Positions 42,356 through 50,945 of a DNA stretch of 64,000 bases are shown here, piece after piece. Location of the stretch: NCBI RefSeq assembly GCF_012276985.1, contig NZ_JAAXMM010000013.1:111923-175922 (forward strand), given 5' to 3'. A model generated the notes under the pieces. That model had not been told where the DNA came from and made no database searches. It saw nothing but the letters and a program-made list of their open reading frames with translations. The translations under genes and the position numbers were made by a program. This DNA comes from Agrobacterium sp. a22-2. GTDB lineage: Bacteria > Pseudomonadota > Alphaproteobacteria > Rhizobiales > Rhizobiaceae. Numbering within the stretch: the stretch's first letter is position 1; each line of letters starts with the position of its first letter.

Positions 42356-42358
42356 CGG

Positions 42359-42573
42359 TTAGCCGCGCTGAAACTTCGGTTTCCAACCGCGCACTAGGCC
42401 GGGGCTTATCAGCGCCGACGTGATTTCGAGTTGCCCATAAAGGAAAGCGGGGTCGGCAGTGACAGCGCGGAGGGCGGCGAGCGCATCGCCGCCGTGAGCG
42501 GCAAGGACGGCTTCTGCTAGGTCTGGTCTTCATCGCCGGGCATGGGTTCGGACTGGCGAGCTTCGGTAGACAT
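42359..42573 (-). pseudogene. Frameshifted small-gene remnant
   Basis: From the ATG at 42573 the frame reads MSTEARQSEPMPGDEDQT then stops; shifted by one base the sequence continues LAEAVLAAHGGDALAALRAV...GLVRGWKPKF and ends at 42359. The two halves join well, so a single-base insertion or deletion has broken a gene of about 70 residues. It resembles small accessory proteins I associate with rhizobial recombinase islands, though I am unsure of the family. Confidence 0.55.
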
Positions 42574-42669
42574 GGGCGGGCCCCAGAAAATCAGATTTAT
42601 TTCTATTTTGTTCTCATGGCGAAGTGAGTCACCCCCGCCTGCGTGCAACCATCGTGAGGGCAGGCAGAA

Positions 42670-43329
42670 TTAGAACCATCCCTTGAGCTTTTCGATCAAA
42701 CCTGGAACAAAAGCGCCAATCACTAGGGCAACTACGCCAGTGAGTGCTGAGACAGCGATGGTGTCAAAGTTTCTCTTAAGGAAGCTGTCTTTCACTTCGT
42801 AAAACACGGCGTTTCGAAAAAATATGGAATACCCATCCCACAAATGCTTCACAGTAAGCGCCGAAAAATACGCAATGTAAGCGAATGTAATGGTAAAACT
42901 TATGTAATCTGGAATATTGAATTTTTCCGAGCTTACATTATAAAAAAAGTATACAAAAATTATCGTCAATACATAAAAAGTCCTGAATATTTTTAGCTCC
43001 GCAAATCTGTCGACAAATGATTTGTGCCTAACAATATCGTGATAAATTGATTTTACTATACTGAAATTATTACTTCCCCATATTGGAGAAACGGACGCCC
43101 AATTTCTTTCAAATGAAATAATTGCGTTTTCAGTGTATATTTTTGGCTGGCCAGCGAAGAGAGTTTTATGTGCTTTGATATCCTCCAAACTCTCGAATTC
43201 TACGTCACCATTCTTCGCAGTAAGCTTCAACTCGCCCTTCGATTCCAGGATACGAATAACGTCATCGACGGAAATTGAAAGGTGACCTAATTCATATCGG
43301 ACATTCTCACGGGAGATATCTTTGATCAC
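42670..43329 (-). CDS. AT-rich membrane protein of unknown function
   Basis: 219 residues. Three likely membrane helices (FYVLTIIFVYFFYNV, ISFTITFAYIAYFSALTV, TIAVSALTGVVALVIGAFVPGLI) follow a soluble N-terminal part of about 115 residues. I recognise no domain. Codon use is visibly AT-rich (many AAA, ATT, TTT codons) against the GC-rich chromosome, so the gene is probably a recent arrival. It is a single gene next to the frameshifted remnant and the DUF4145-like gene. A membrane effector is possible but not supported by any motif. Confidence 0.6.
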   Translation of the reverse strand: MIKDISRENVRYELGHLSISVDDVIRILESKGELKLTAKNGDVEFESLEDIKAHKTLFAGQPKIYTENAIISFERNWASVSPIWGSNNFSIVKSIYHDIVRHKSFVDRFAELKIFRTFYVLTIIFVYFFYNVSSEKFNIPDYISFTITFAYIAYFSALTVKHLWDGYSIFFRNAVFYEVKDSFLKRNFDTIAVSALTGVVALVIGAFVPGLIEKLKGWF

Positions 43330-43552
43330 AATAGTCTCGTTAAGCTAGAGCTAAGGTTAGCGCCACAACTTCAAAGGCAACAGCTTGCCCTTATCGAAGG
43401 CATCGCATATAAATAGCCAACAATCTAGGGAAGCTGACGGGTTACCAATTGCAGGACGTTAGGCCGCCCGAATGTTCGCCTCATCCGGCTGGCGGCGTGC
43501 CGCAAACCAGCGACAAGCTCTGAAACCCGACACGCCTTACATGGTCACCCCC

Positions 43553-43945
43553 CTACCCCTCAGACCGCCCAGCACCCTCTCGATTTCGCTCGTATCGCCT
43601 CGCGAGCCCAAAATCCGGCAGCCAGGATTCGCGGCGGATGGTCCAGAGTTCGTAGGTTGGGGTGAACTGGTCGGGGGCGTCCAAGGCGCCGAGGTTCACT
43701 TCGACTTCGTCGGCGCTGCGGCCGAAGACCGGTGAGCCGCAGCGGGGGCAGAAAAAGCGGCCGGCGTAGTCGCGTGTTTCGCCTTCCACCGTCACCGCAG
43801 CTTCGGGAAAGATCGCGGATGCGTGGAAAAGAGCGCCGTGATGCTTGCGGCAATCGAGACAATGGCAGATGCCGACCCTATAGGGGCGTCCCGACGCCAC
43901 GAACCTGACATTGCCGCACAGGCAGCCGCCGGTGAACTGGTCCAT
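43553..43945 (-). CDS. GFA-family (glutathione-dependent formaldehyde-activating enzyme-like) protein
   Basis: 130 residues from the ATG at 43945, with GGAAGGGG upstream. Zinc ligands: GGCLCGNVRF, ICHCLDCRKHHG and FCPRCGSPVF, the GFA set of cysteines. The founding member was described as binding a glutathione-formaldehyde adduct; most relatives have unknown substrates. It marks the return to chromosomal base composition after the island. Not in an operon. Confidence 0.9.
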   Translation of the reverse strand: MDQFTGGCLCGNVRFVASGRPYRVGICHCLDCRKHHGALFHASAIFPEAAVTVEGETRDYAGRFFCPRCGSPVFGRSADEVEVNLGALDAPDQFTPTYELWTIRRESWLPDFGLARRYERNREGAGRSEG

Positions 43946-44254
43946 GCTGCGTCCCCTTCCTTGTTCGCTGGCCGTATCCTTGCCATCCTCTGGCCGTGTC
44001 CGTTGGCCGTATCCGTCGGCCTGATCAGATGGGGGGATTGTTGCAACGAATGGCTTTGATTGCAATTGCGCCGGTCGAAGGGCGGGCATGCGTCACGCTT
44101 GCGACGGGCAGCGGGGGTCACGCGTCGACGCGAACAGAGCTGTCAGCTGACGCAGGGGCGGACTTGCGTCAGCGGCCATTGGAGCTGCTTTTAACGACTG
44201 CAGAGCAGATCTTCCCCTTCCGCTCAATGCGCAAGGGGAAGGGTTTTCAAGGGG

Positions 44255-44788
44255 TCAGTTGGCGGGCGTCAGGGTCATCGAGGCGCTGCCGGCTGCGACG
44301 TTGAGGCCAAGCTGGCCGGTGACGCTGACGGCCTGGAGGTGGATTGAGCCGGAGGTGCCGCCCACCAGAACATTGGCGCCGACGCCGGCGCCGACGGTGG
44401 CTTCGGCAGAGGCGCCGACATAGAGGCCGGCCAGCGAGCCGCGGTGATAGCCGGCGGTCGGCGCAAAGACCGCCCAGACGAGGCGGCTGCGCGTCGTGAA
44501 GCCGAGGTCGACGCCGAGCTTGCGGATCTCGCCGGTGTAATTGTCGAGAAGCTCGCTGCCGACCGTCGAGCGGAAGACGCAATCGGCTTCCTTGGCGGAA
44601 CCGATGACATACCCCGTGCCACCGCCGATGTCGCAGGTGAGATTGCCGATCTTCACGCCGCCCTCTGCATCCTGGTCATAGGCCGCCGGCGGCGTGTAGC
44701 CCGGCGTCATGTCGGCGGCGGAGGCTGTCTGGGCGCCTGCCAGCGCGAGTGTAGCAACGGTGAGTGCCATCCCAAAATTCTTCATCAT
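44255..44788 (-). CDS. DUF992 secreted protein
   Basis: 177 residues from the ATG at 44788, with AAGGAGACT upstream. A Sec signal peptide (FGMALTVATLALAGAQTASA) is followed by the DUF992 body (VKIGNLTCDIGGGTGYVIGSAKEADCVFRS ... GEIRKLGVDLGFT), with a pair of cysteines likely disulphide-bonded. Periplasmic, function unknown; common in Rhizobiales. The C terminus is glycine/alanine-rich. Confidence 0.83.
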   Translation of the reverse strand: MMKNFGMALTVATLALAGAQTASAADMTPGYTPPAAYDQDAEGGVKIGNLTCDIGGGTGYVIGSAKEADCVFRSTVGSELLDNYTGEIRKLGVDLGFTTRSRLVWAVFAPTAGYHRGSLAGLYVGASAEATVGAGVGANVLVGGTSGSIHLQAVSVTGQLGLNVAAGSASMTLTPAN

Positions 44789-45105
44789 ATCAGTCTCCTT
44801 GTCATATCGTGACGGTGCATGGCACCGGGCTGTCCATCCGGCTAAGGCCGCAAGGAATCCTGCGCGCAATCGACCATCGATGCCGATCGGCGAACCTGCT
44901 GCGGCGCCTATGAAGACTCAAAAGCGACGGACGAAGTTACCCTTTCAACCCTAAAGGGGCATTTCGAAGGCACCGGCGCCGTTTGGCCTTGGAGCTCAGG
45001 ATTGTTGACCAGTGAGGCCTGTTTGCGGAACCATCGGCCGTTCTGCCCCGTTGTCGTGACAAGAGAGACACATTCGATACCAACGCAACGAGGAGGAGAC
45101 ATCTC
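44789..45105. other. Gene-free stretch upstream of the DUF992 and Pro-rich genes
   Basis: About 317 bases between two divergent genes, presumably both promoters. No repeat or stable hairpin stands out. Confidence 0.45.
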
Positions 45106-45294
45106 ATGCCGACCACCATTCCCAACAGCCCGCAGCCCGACCTGGAAACCCCGCGCGGCCCGAGCCGCACGCCGGGTGTGCCCGATCGTTCGCAGGAAGA
45201 GGCCCCGAAGCCGCCGGTGCAAAAGCCGGACGACAGCCGCAACCCGAACGATCCGGCATTGTTGCCGATCGGCGATCCGGCGGGCATGGCGTGA
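45106..45294 (+). CDS. Small proline-rich protein of unknown function
   Basis: 62 residues from the ATG at 45106, preceded by ACGAGGAGGAGA, a very strong ribosome-binding site. The product is Pro/Asp/Ser-rich (PNSPQPDLETPRGPSRTPGV, PPVQKPDDSRNPNDPALLPI) and disordered by composition. No signal peptide or membrane segment. Small proteins of this sort occur in rhizobia. Confidence 0.6.
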   Translation: MPTTIPNSPQPDLETPRGPSRTPGVPDRSQEEAPKPPVQKPDDSRNPNDPALLPIGDPAGMA

Positions 45295-45323
45295 TGGAGA
45301 AAAGCTTGAGCAGTTAGGCTGCA

Positions 45324-45390
45324 TCCCTTCTCCTTGCGGGGAGAAGGTGGCCCGGTGGGTCGGGCGCAGCGTGCTGCACCGGGGATGAGG
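45324..45390. repeat. Rhizobial-type intergenic palindromic repeat
   Basis: CCCTTCTCC-TTGCG-GGGAGAAGG near 45325-45347, then GGCCCGGTGGGTCGG and ending GGGGATGAGG. The order (CTTCTCC palindrome, GGCCCG, GGATGAG) resembles the RIME-like intergenic elements of Rhizobiaceae. The match is by memory of the pattern, not by search. Confidence 0.55.
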
Positions 45391-45498
45391 CGGACCGACA
45401 GCCACAACCACATCCCGCCTTAAAAGACCTGGCCCGCCTCTAAAGACATCGCCAAGGCAATCACCTGGCAGAGTTTATGACCAGCCTCAGCCCTGCCT

Positions 45499-45666
45499 TT
45501 AGAGCAGGGTTTCTTCTGTGTCGTCTTTGGTGGTGTCCTTGCGGCCGCGCTTTTTGGAGACGGGCTTGGCAAGCGAGGCGTAATCGACAGCGCTTTCGGC
45601 GGGCTTCGCCTTCTTAGGGGCCTCGTCCGGAAGGGTGGGCTCGGGCTTCTTCTCGAAACGGATCAT
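45499..45666 (-). CDS. Small Lys/Pro-rich protein
   Basis: 55 residues, too short for most gene finders. ATG at 45666 with GAAGGA about 11 bases upstream. The product begins IRFEKKPEPTLPDEAPKK and is strongly Lys/Pro/Glu-rich, ending EETLL. A CCCTGC/GCAGGG palindrome overlaps the stop. Composition suggests a disordered or nucleic-acid-binding protein, as in other small rhizobial genes; function unknown. Confidence 0.5.
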   Translation of the reverse strand: MIRFEKKPEPTLPDEAPKKAKPAESAVDYASLAKPVSKKRGRKDTTKDDTEETLL

Positions 45667-45843
45667 CGGGGCGTCCTTCGGTGGGAGGGGTCAGGGGAGT
45701 GCTATAGCACCGATGCCGACCACCATGACCACATTTTTGCAACGCTCACCGCTATTTCGTTGCCGCCTGCATTTTTTGTTTGCGCCGCAACAATGGCGAT
45801 TGCATCTTTACATGTCATCCAGTCCCAAAACGGAATTCAGTGA

Positions 45844-47097
45844 ATGTCAGCAGATGCCATCGTTCTTGGCGCCGGGATTATCGGCGTTTCCACAGCCGTC
45901 CATTTGGCGCGTCGCGGAAAATCGGTGGTGCTGCTTGACCGCCGCGGTGCCGGCGAGGAAACCTCGTTCGGCAATGCCGGCCTGATCCAGCGCGAAGGCG
46001 TGGTGCCCTACGGTTTTCCGCAGAACCTCGATCTCCTGGTGCGCTACAGCTTCAACAACCGCATCGACGCCCATTACCATCCACGGGCCGTGCCCAGTGT
46101 CATGTCGTTCCTCGCCAAATACTGGTGGCATTCCAACCATCGTCGCCATCTCGATATCGCCCGTTCCTATGCACCGCTGATCGAGCATTCGGTCAGTGAG
46201 CACAGCGAGATGGTGGAGGCGGCTGGTGCCGGCCATCTGATCCGCAAGAACGGCTGGATGGAGATTTTCCGCAGCAATGCCAAGCGCGATTCCGAATATG
46301 CGGAGGCGGCACGGCTCGCCCGCGACTATGGCATCGGCTATACCGAGCTTTCGTCCGCCGATCTTGCCAAGGAAGAACCGCATCTGCGCGGGACGTTCAC
46401 CGGCGCGCTGAAATGGTCGGATCCGTGGTCGGTGCTCGACCCGCATGCCCTGACAATGGCCTATCTGAAGCTGTTCGAGAGCCTTGGCGGCCGCTTCGTC
46501 AAGGGCGACGCGACGACGCTCACCGAAAACCCGTCTGCCAAGAGCTGGACGGTGAAATCCGACGAGGGCGCGATCGAGGCCAGCCAAGTCGTCGTCGCCA
46601 TGGGGCCGTGGTCGGACGACGTCACCAAGCGGATTGGCTATCGTTTCCCGCTCGGCGTCAAGCGCGGCTATCACATGCATTATGGAACGACCGGCAATGC
46701 GACGCTCAACAACTGGACCATGGATAACGAGCGCGGCTATTTCCTGGCGCCGATGAACCAGGGCATAAGGCTGACGACCGGCGCCGAATTCGCCTTTCGC
46801 GATGCGCCGAAGACACCGGTACAGCTGGAGCGCGCCGAAAAGGTCGCCCGCGACATCTTCCCGCTCGGCGAACGGCTGGATGCCGAACCCTGGATGGGCG
46901 CCCGCCCCTGCACGCCGGATATGATGCCGATCATCGGCAAGGCGCCACGCCACGCGAATGTCTGGTTCGCCTTCGGCCACGCCCATCACGGCCTGACGCT
47001 CGGGCCCGTCACCGGCCGGCTGATTGCCGAGGCAATGGACGGAGAGAAGCCCTTCCTCAATATCGAGCCCTACAGGCCGGAACGCTTCAAGCCCTGA
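45844..47097 (+). CDS. FAD-dependent oxidoreductase (D-amino-acid dehydrogenase-like)
   Basis: 417 residues. N-terminal dinucleotide fold: AIVLGAGIIGVSTAVHLARRGKSVVLLDRRGAGEETSFGNAG, typical of the DadA/DAO family. Late elements include GVKRGYHMHY, PDMMPIIGKAP and FGHAHHGLTLGPVTGRL. It would oxidise an amino acid or amine. It lies ahead of the putrescine genes and is separated from PuuA by a terminator-like hairpin at 47144, so it may be a separate unit. The substrate is not determinable. Confidence 0.87.
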   Translation: MSADAIVLGAGIIGVSTAVHLARRGKSVVLLDRRGAGEETSFGNAGLIQREGVVPYGFPQNLDLLVRYSFNNRIDAHYHPRAVPSVMSFLAKYWWHSNHRRHLDIARSYAPLIEHSVSEHSEMVEAAGAGHLIRKNGWMEIFRSNAKRDSEYAEAARLARDYGIGYTELSSADLAKEEPHLRGTFTGALKWSDPWSVLDPHALTMAYLKLFESLGGRFVKGDATTLTENPSAKSWTVKSDEGAIEASQVVVAMGPWSDDVTKRIGYRFPLGVKRGYHMHYGTTGNATLNNWTMDNERGYFLAPMNQGIRLTTGAEFAFRDAPKTPVQLERAEKVARDIFPLGERLDAEPWMGARPCTPDMMPIIGKAPRHANVWFAFGHAHHGLTLGPVTGRLIAEAMDGEKPFLNIEPYRPERFKP

Positions 47098-47143
47098 TCG
47101 CAAAGGGCTGGCTGGCTTTGCGGCAAAAGCAGTGCTAGGATAG

Positions 47144-47168
47144 AAACTGGTCATTCGACCAGTTTTTT
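47144..47168 (+). terminator. Terminator after the DadA-like gene (or operator)
   Basis: AAACTGGTC (47144-47152), ATTC loop, GACCAGTTT (47157-47165), followed by TTTAG. It is a perfect stem with a T-run. The core CTGGTC/GACCAG also resembles a GntR-type operator, so both readings are possible. Confidence 0.72.
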
Positions 47169-47381
47169 AGTCCTTCCCTCCGGAAGGCACTCAGCCCTGA
47201 TGCAGCGCTGCATTTTCCAGCAGCCTCTTGCCTCACGGGCGGACCAGTGGGTGACGGGCAGACGCATGGCACGGTTTTTGATCTACAACGCAAAGAGCGC
47301 CCACCGTTAGCAGTGTTTCTTTCGCGTGCGGCGTGGTGTCATGCCGATCGATCAAGACCAACGAGCAACTGCCGGTGCCTT

Positions 47382-48740
47382 ATGGATATTGAAAGCCAAG
47401 CCAAAGCCTTTTTCGACGTCAATCCCGATATCGAGGTTCTCGAAGCCTTCGTCATCGATGTCAACGGCGTGCCGCGCGGCAAGTGGATCCCGCGCGAGCG
47501 GGCGCTTGACGTGCTGACCAAGGGCATGGCCATTCCCCGTTCAGTCTATGCGCTGGATGTCTGGGGCCGCGACGTCAATGCCGCCGGCTTGGCCGAAGGC
47601 ACGGGCGACCCGGATGGCATCTGTTTCCCGGTTCCAGGCACCTTGTCGCGCGTCACCTGGCTGTCGCGGCCGACCGCACAGGTTCTGCTCGAAATGAAGA
47701 ATCCGGACGGCAGCGGCTTTTATGGCGACCCGCGCCAGGTGCTGGCCGCGGTCCTCGAGCGTTACAAGAAGCTGAAGCTGACGCCGGTTGTCGCCACCGA
47801 ACTGGAATTCTACCTGATCGACCCGGTGCGCTCGGCGCTCGATCCGGTGCGGCCGCCCAATACGCGCGACGGGCGCTGGCACACCGGCCAGACGCAGGTT
47901 CTGTCGATTTCGGAATTGCAGGATTTCGAAGAGGTGTTCTACGGCATTTCGTCTGCGGCCCGGGCGCAAGGCGTTCCGGCCGACACGACGCTGCGCGAAA
48001 ACGGTCCGGGCCAATATGAAATCAACCTCAACCATGTGCCCGACGCGCTGGCGGCGGCCGATTACGCGGTGCTGCTGAAGCGCATCGTCAAGGGCGTGGC
48101 GCGCTGCCACGATCTGGATGCCACGTTCATGGCCAAGCCCTACGGCACCCAGGCCGGCAGCGGCATGCATGTGCATTTCTCCATCCTCGACGAGGAAGGC
48201 CGCAATATCTTCGTCGGCGAGGACGGTCCGGCCGACGTGCTGATGCACTGCGTCGGCGGGCTTCTCGACAACATGGGCGAGAGCATGGCGGTGTTTGCGC
48301 CGCACCAGAATTCCTATCGCCGGCTGCGCCCCTCCGAGCATGCGCCGACCTATGCCTCCTGGGGTTTCGACAACCGTTCGGCGGCGGTGCGCGTCATTAC
48401 CGCATCCAGGCCCGCTACCCGCATCGAACACCGCGTCGCGGGTTCGGACACCAACCCCTATCTGGTCCTGGCGATGATCCTGGGTGCGGCCCTTGCCGGC
48501 ATGCGGGAAAAGACCCAGCCGGGCGGCGCGATCAGCGGCGACGAGCATGCGATCGGCCACGAACCGCTGCCGACCAACTGGGACTATGCCATCCAGCGCT
48601 TTGCCAAGTCGAGTTTCGCCTATGCGGCGCTCGGCCCGAAATATCGCGGGCTCTACACGGCCTGCAAGCAGCAGGAGCAGGCGGAATTCTCGCTGCGCGT
48701 GACCGATGTCGAATATGACGCCTATATCAGGACGGTGTGA
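47382..48740 (+). CDS. puuA: Glutamine-synthetase-family ligase, gamma-glutamylputrescine synthetase-like
   Basis: 452 residues from the ATG at 47382. Glutamine synthetase features: VIDVNGVPRGKW near the N terminus, ATP/metal-site blocks TELEFYLID, ENGPGQYEINL, AGSGMHVHFSI and the RPATRIEHRV segment with the conserved arginine. In this context it would attach glutamate to putrescine with ATP to start its breakdown. The next genes are a PuuB-like oxidase and N-carbamoylputrescine amidase, so it is probably polyamine-specific rather than nitrogen-assimilatory GlnA. The stop and the next ATG are one base apart. Confidence 0.85.
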   Translation: MDIESQAKAFFDVNPDIEVLEAFVIDVNGVPRGKWIPRERALDVLTKGMAIPRSVYALDVWGRDVNAAGLAEGTGDPDGICFPVPGTLSRVTWLSRPTAQVLLEMKNPDGSGFYGDPRQVLAAVLERYKKLKLTPVVATELEFYLIDPVRSALDPVRPPNTRDGRWHTGQTQVLSISELQDFEEVFYGISSAARAQGVPADTTLRENGPGQYEINLNHVPDALAAADYAVLLKRIVKGVARCHDLDATFMAKPYGTQAGSGMHVHFSILDEEGRNIFVGEDGPADVLMHCVGGLLDNMGESMAVFAPHQNSYRRLRPSEHAPTYASWGFDNRSAAVRVITASRPATRIEHRVAGSDTNPYLVLAMILGAALAGMREKTQPGGAISGDEHAIGHEPLPTNWDYAIQRFAKSSFAYAALGPKYRGLYTACKQQEQAEFSLRVTDVEYDAYIRTV

Positions 48741-48741
48741 G

Positions 48742-50049
48742 ATGAGCGACCAGATCAGAACCAACACCCACAATCCCGGCCATGCCAATTCCTGGTATGC
48801 GGCGTCGGCCAACGACAGGCGCATCCGCCCGGTGCTGGAAGGCGAAGAGGTTGCCGATGTCTGCGTGATCGGCGCCGGGTTCACCGGCATATCGGCGGCG
48901 CTACAACTGGCGGAGAACGGCTTTTCGGTGATCGTGCTGGAGGGCGAGCGCATCGGCTTTGGCGCCTCGGGGCGCAATGGCGGGCAGATCGTCAACGGCT
49001 ATAGCCGGGATCTCGAAACCATCGCCCGGCGATACGGCCCCGACAAGGCGCTAAAGCTTGGGCAGATGTCGCTGGAAGGCGGCCAGATCATCCGCGATCG
49101 GGTGGCGAAATACGGCATCCGCTGCGGTCTGGTCGATGGCGGGTTCTTTGCCGCCTTCACCGACAAGCAGGTGCGCGAAATGGCGGGCGTGAAGGCCCAT
49201 TGGGAAAAGCACGGCCACACCGGCCTCGAGATGGTGTCCAAGGCCGAGGTTGGACAATATGTGAAAGCCGACCGCTATGTCGGCGGCATGATCGACAGAC
49301 TTGGCGGCCATATCCATCCTCTCAACCTGGTGCTGGGCGAAGCCGCTGCCGTCGAAAGCCTGGGCGGCCGGATTTTTGAGAACTCCCGCGTCACCGGCCT
49401 CGACATGGGGGCCAATCCCGTGGTGCGCACGGCCAAGGGTTCGGTCAAGGCCAAGTATGTGCTGGTCTGCGGCAATGCCTATCTCGGACAATTGCTGCCG
49501 AAGATCACCGACAAGATGATGCCGGTCTCCAGCCAGGTGATGGCGACCGAACCGCTCGACGCCCAGCTGATCGAGGAACTGCTGCCGGCCAATTACTGCG
49601 TCGAGGATGCCAATTACGTGCTCGACTATTATCGTCGCACCGCGGACAACCGCCTGCTCTATGGCGGCGGCATCGGCTATGGCGGGCAGGATCCGGCCGA
49701 TCTCACCGGCGTGATCCGGCCGAATATGCTAAAGACCTTCCCGCAGCTGGCCGGCGCCAAGATCGACTTTGCCTGGAGCGGCAATTTCGCTCTGACGCTG
49801 ACCCGCATCCCGCATATGGGCAAACTGTCGGACACCGTCTATTTCTCCCATGGCGACAGCGGCCATGGGGTGACCACCACCCACCTGCTCGGCAAGATCC
49901 TCGGCGAGGCGGTGGCCGGCCATGCCGGACGCTTCGACGTCTGGTCGTCGCTGCCGGCCCTGCCCTTCCCCGGCGGCAAGACGTTCCGCGTGCCGCTGAC
50001 CCTGCTTGGCGCCTGGTGGTATGGCCTGCGCGACAGGCTCGGCATCTAA
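48742..50049 (+). CDS. puuB: FAD-dependent gamma-glutamylputrescine oxidase-like protein
   Basis: 435 residues from the ATG at 48742. The dinucleotide fold is VCVIGAGFTGISAALQLAENGFSVIVLEGERIGFGASGRNGGQ, the DAO family hallmark. C-terminal GGIGYGGQDPADL and GHGVTTTHLLGKILGE follow. With a PuuA-like ligase just before it, the likely reaction is oxidation of gamma-glutamylputrescine to the aldehyde with peroxide formation. It begins directly after the puuA stop (TGAGATG). Confidence 0.88.
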   Translation: MSDQIRTNTHNPGHANSWYAASANDRRIRPVLEGEEVADVCVIGAGFTGISAALQLAENGFSVIVLEGERIGFGASGRNGGQIVNGYSRDLETIARRYGPDKALKLGQMSLEGGQIIRDRVAKYGIRCGLVDGGFFAAFTDKQVREMAGVKAHWEKHGHTGLEMVSKAEVGQYVKADRYVGGMIDRLGGHIHPLNLVLGEAAAVESLGGRIFENSRVTGLDMGANPVVRTAKGSVKAKYVLVCGNAYLGQLLPKITDKMMPVSSQVMATEPLDAQLIEELLPANYCVEDANYVLDYYRRTADNRLLYGGGIGYGGQDPADLTGVIRPNMLKTFPQLAGAKIDFAWSGNFALTLTRIPHMGKLSDTVYFSHGDSGHGVTTTHLLGKILGEAVAGHAGRFDVWSSLPALPFPGGKTFRVPLTLLGAWWYGLRDRLGI

Positions 50050-50064
50050 CAAAGGAAACCGACC

Positions 50065-50937
50065 ATGCGCACCGTGACCGTCGCCGCCACGCAGATGGCC
50101 TGCAGCTGGGACAGGGAGAATACGCTTGCACGGGCGGAAGCGCTGGTGCGCGAGGCCGCAAGCCAAGGGGCGCAGGTGATCCTGCTGCAGGAACTGTTTG
50201 AGACGCCCTATTTCTGCCAGGACCAGCGGCCGGAGTTCTTCGAGCTGGCAAAGCCCTTTGAAGGTAACCCGCTGATTGCGCATTTTGCGACGCTGGCGGC
50301 CGAGCTTGCGGTGGTGCTGCCCATCAGCTTTTTCGAGAAGGCGGGACAGGCCTTCTTCAACAGCGTGGCGATCGTCGATGCCGACGGCTCGGTGCTCGGG
50401 CACTATCGCAAGAGCCATATCCCGGATGGACCCGGCTATACGGAGAAATACTATTTCTCGCCCGGCGACAGCGGTTTCAAGGTCTGGCAGACGCGCTATG
50501 CGAAGATCGGCGTCGGCATCTGCTGGGACCAGTGGTTTCCGGAAGCGGCGCGCAGCATGGCTCTGAAGGGTGCCGAACTGCTGTTCTATCCGACCGCCAT
50601 CGGCTCGGAACCGCAGTATCCGACGATCGATTCGGCAGCCCATTGGCAGCGCGTCATGCAGGGCCATGCGAGCGCCAATATCGTGCCGGTCATCGCGTCC
50701 AACCGCATCGGCACCGAACCCGGCAAGGCGGGCACCGAGATCGCCTTCTACGGCTCGTCCTTCATTACGGGCCAGACCGGGGACATGGTCTGCGAGGCCG
50801 ACCGCATCAGCGAAACGGTGCTGACAGCCACCTTCGATCTTGACGGCATTGCACGGCAACGGCAGGCCTGGGGCCTGTTCCGCGACAGGCGGCCGGATCT
50901 CTACGGCACGATTGCCAGCCTCGACGGTGGCATCTGA
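50065..50937 (+). CDS. aguB: N-carbamoylputrescine amidase
   Basis: 290 residues. Nitrilase-fold catalytic triad: Glu in LLQELFETPYF, Lys in YRKSHIPDGPGYTEKYYF and Cys in GVGICWDQWFPEAARSMAL. The surrounding sequence (IPDGPGY, TEKYYFSPGDSGF) is characteristic of AguB, which converts N-carbamoylputrescine to putrescine, CO2 and ammonia. It starts 15 bases after puuB with AAAGGAAAC upstream, completing a putrescine-supply-and-degradation cluster. It is convergent with the TetR gene, ending 8 bases away. Confidence 0.93.
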   Translation: MRTVTVAATQMACSWDRENTLARAEALVREAASQGAQVILLQELFETPYFCQDQRPEFFELAKPFEGNPLIAHFATLAAELAVVLPISFFEKAGQAFFNSVAIVDADGSVLGHYRKSHIPDGPGYTEKYYFSPGDSGFKVWQTRYAKIGVGICWDQWFPEAARSMALKGAELLFYPTAIGSEPQYPTIDSAAHWQRVMQGHASANIVPVIASNRIGTEPGKAGTEIAFYGSSFITGQTGDMVCEADRISETVLTATFDLDGIARQRQAWGLFRDRRPDLYGTIASLDGGI

Positions 50938-50945
50938 ACGGGCTT

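Noticed and set aside
42261..42533. A 90-residue minus-strand frame overlapping the DUF4145-like gene
   Set aside because: Different frame from the small remnant described; no start signal or recognisable sequence.
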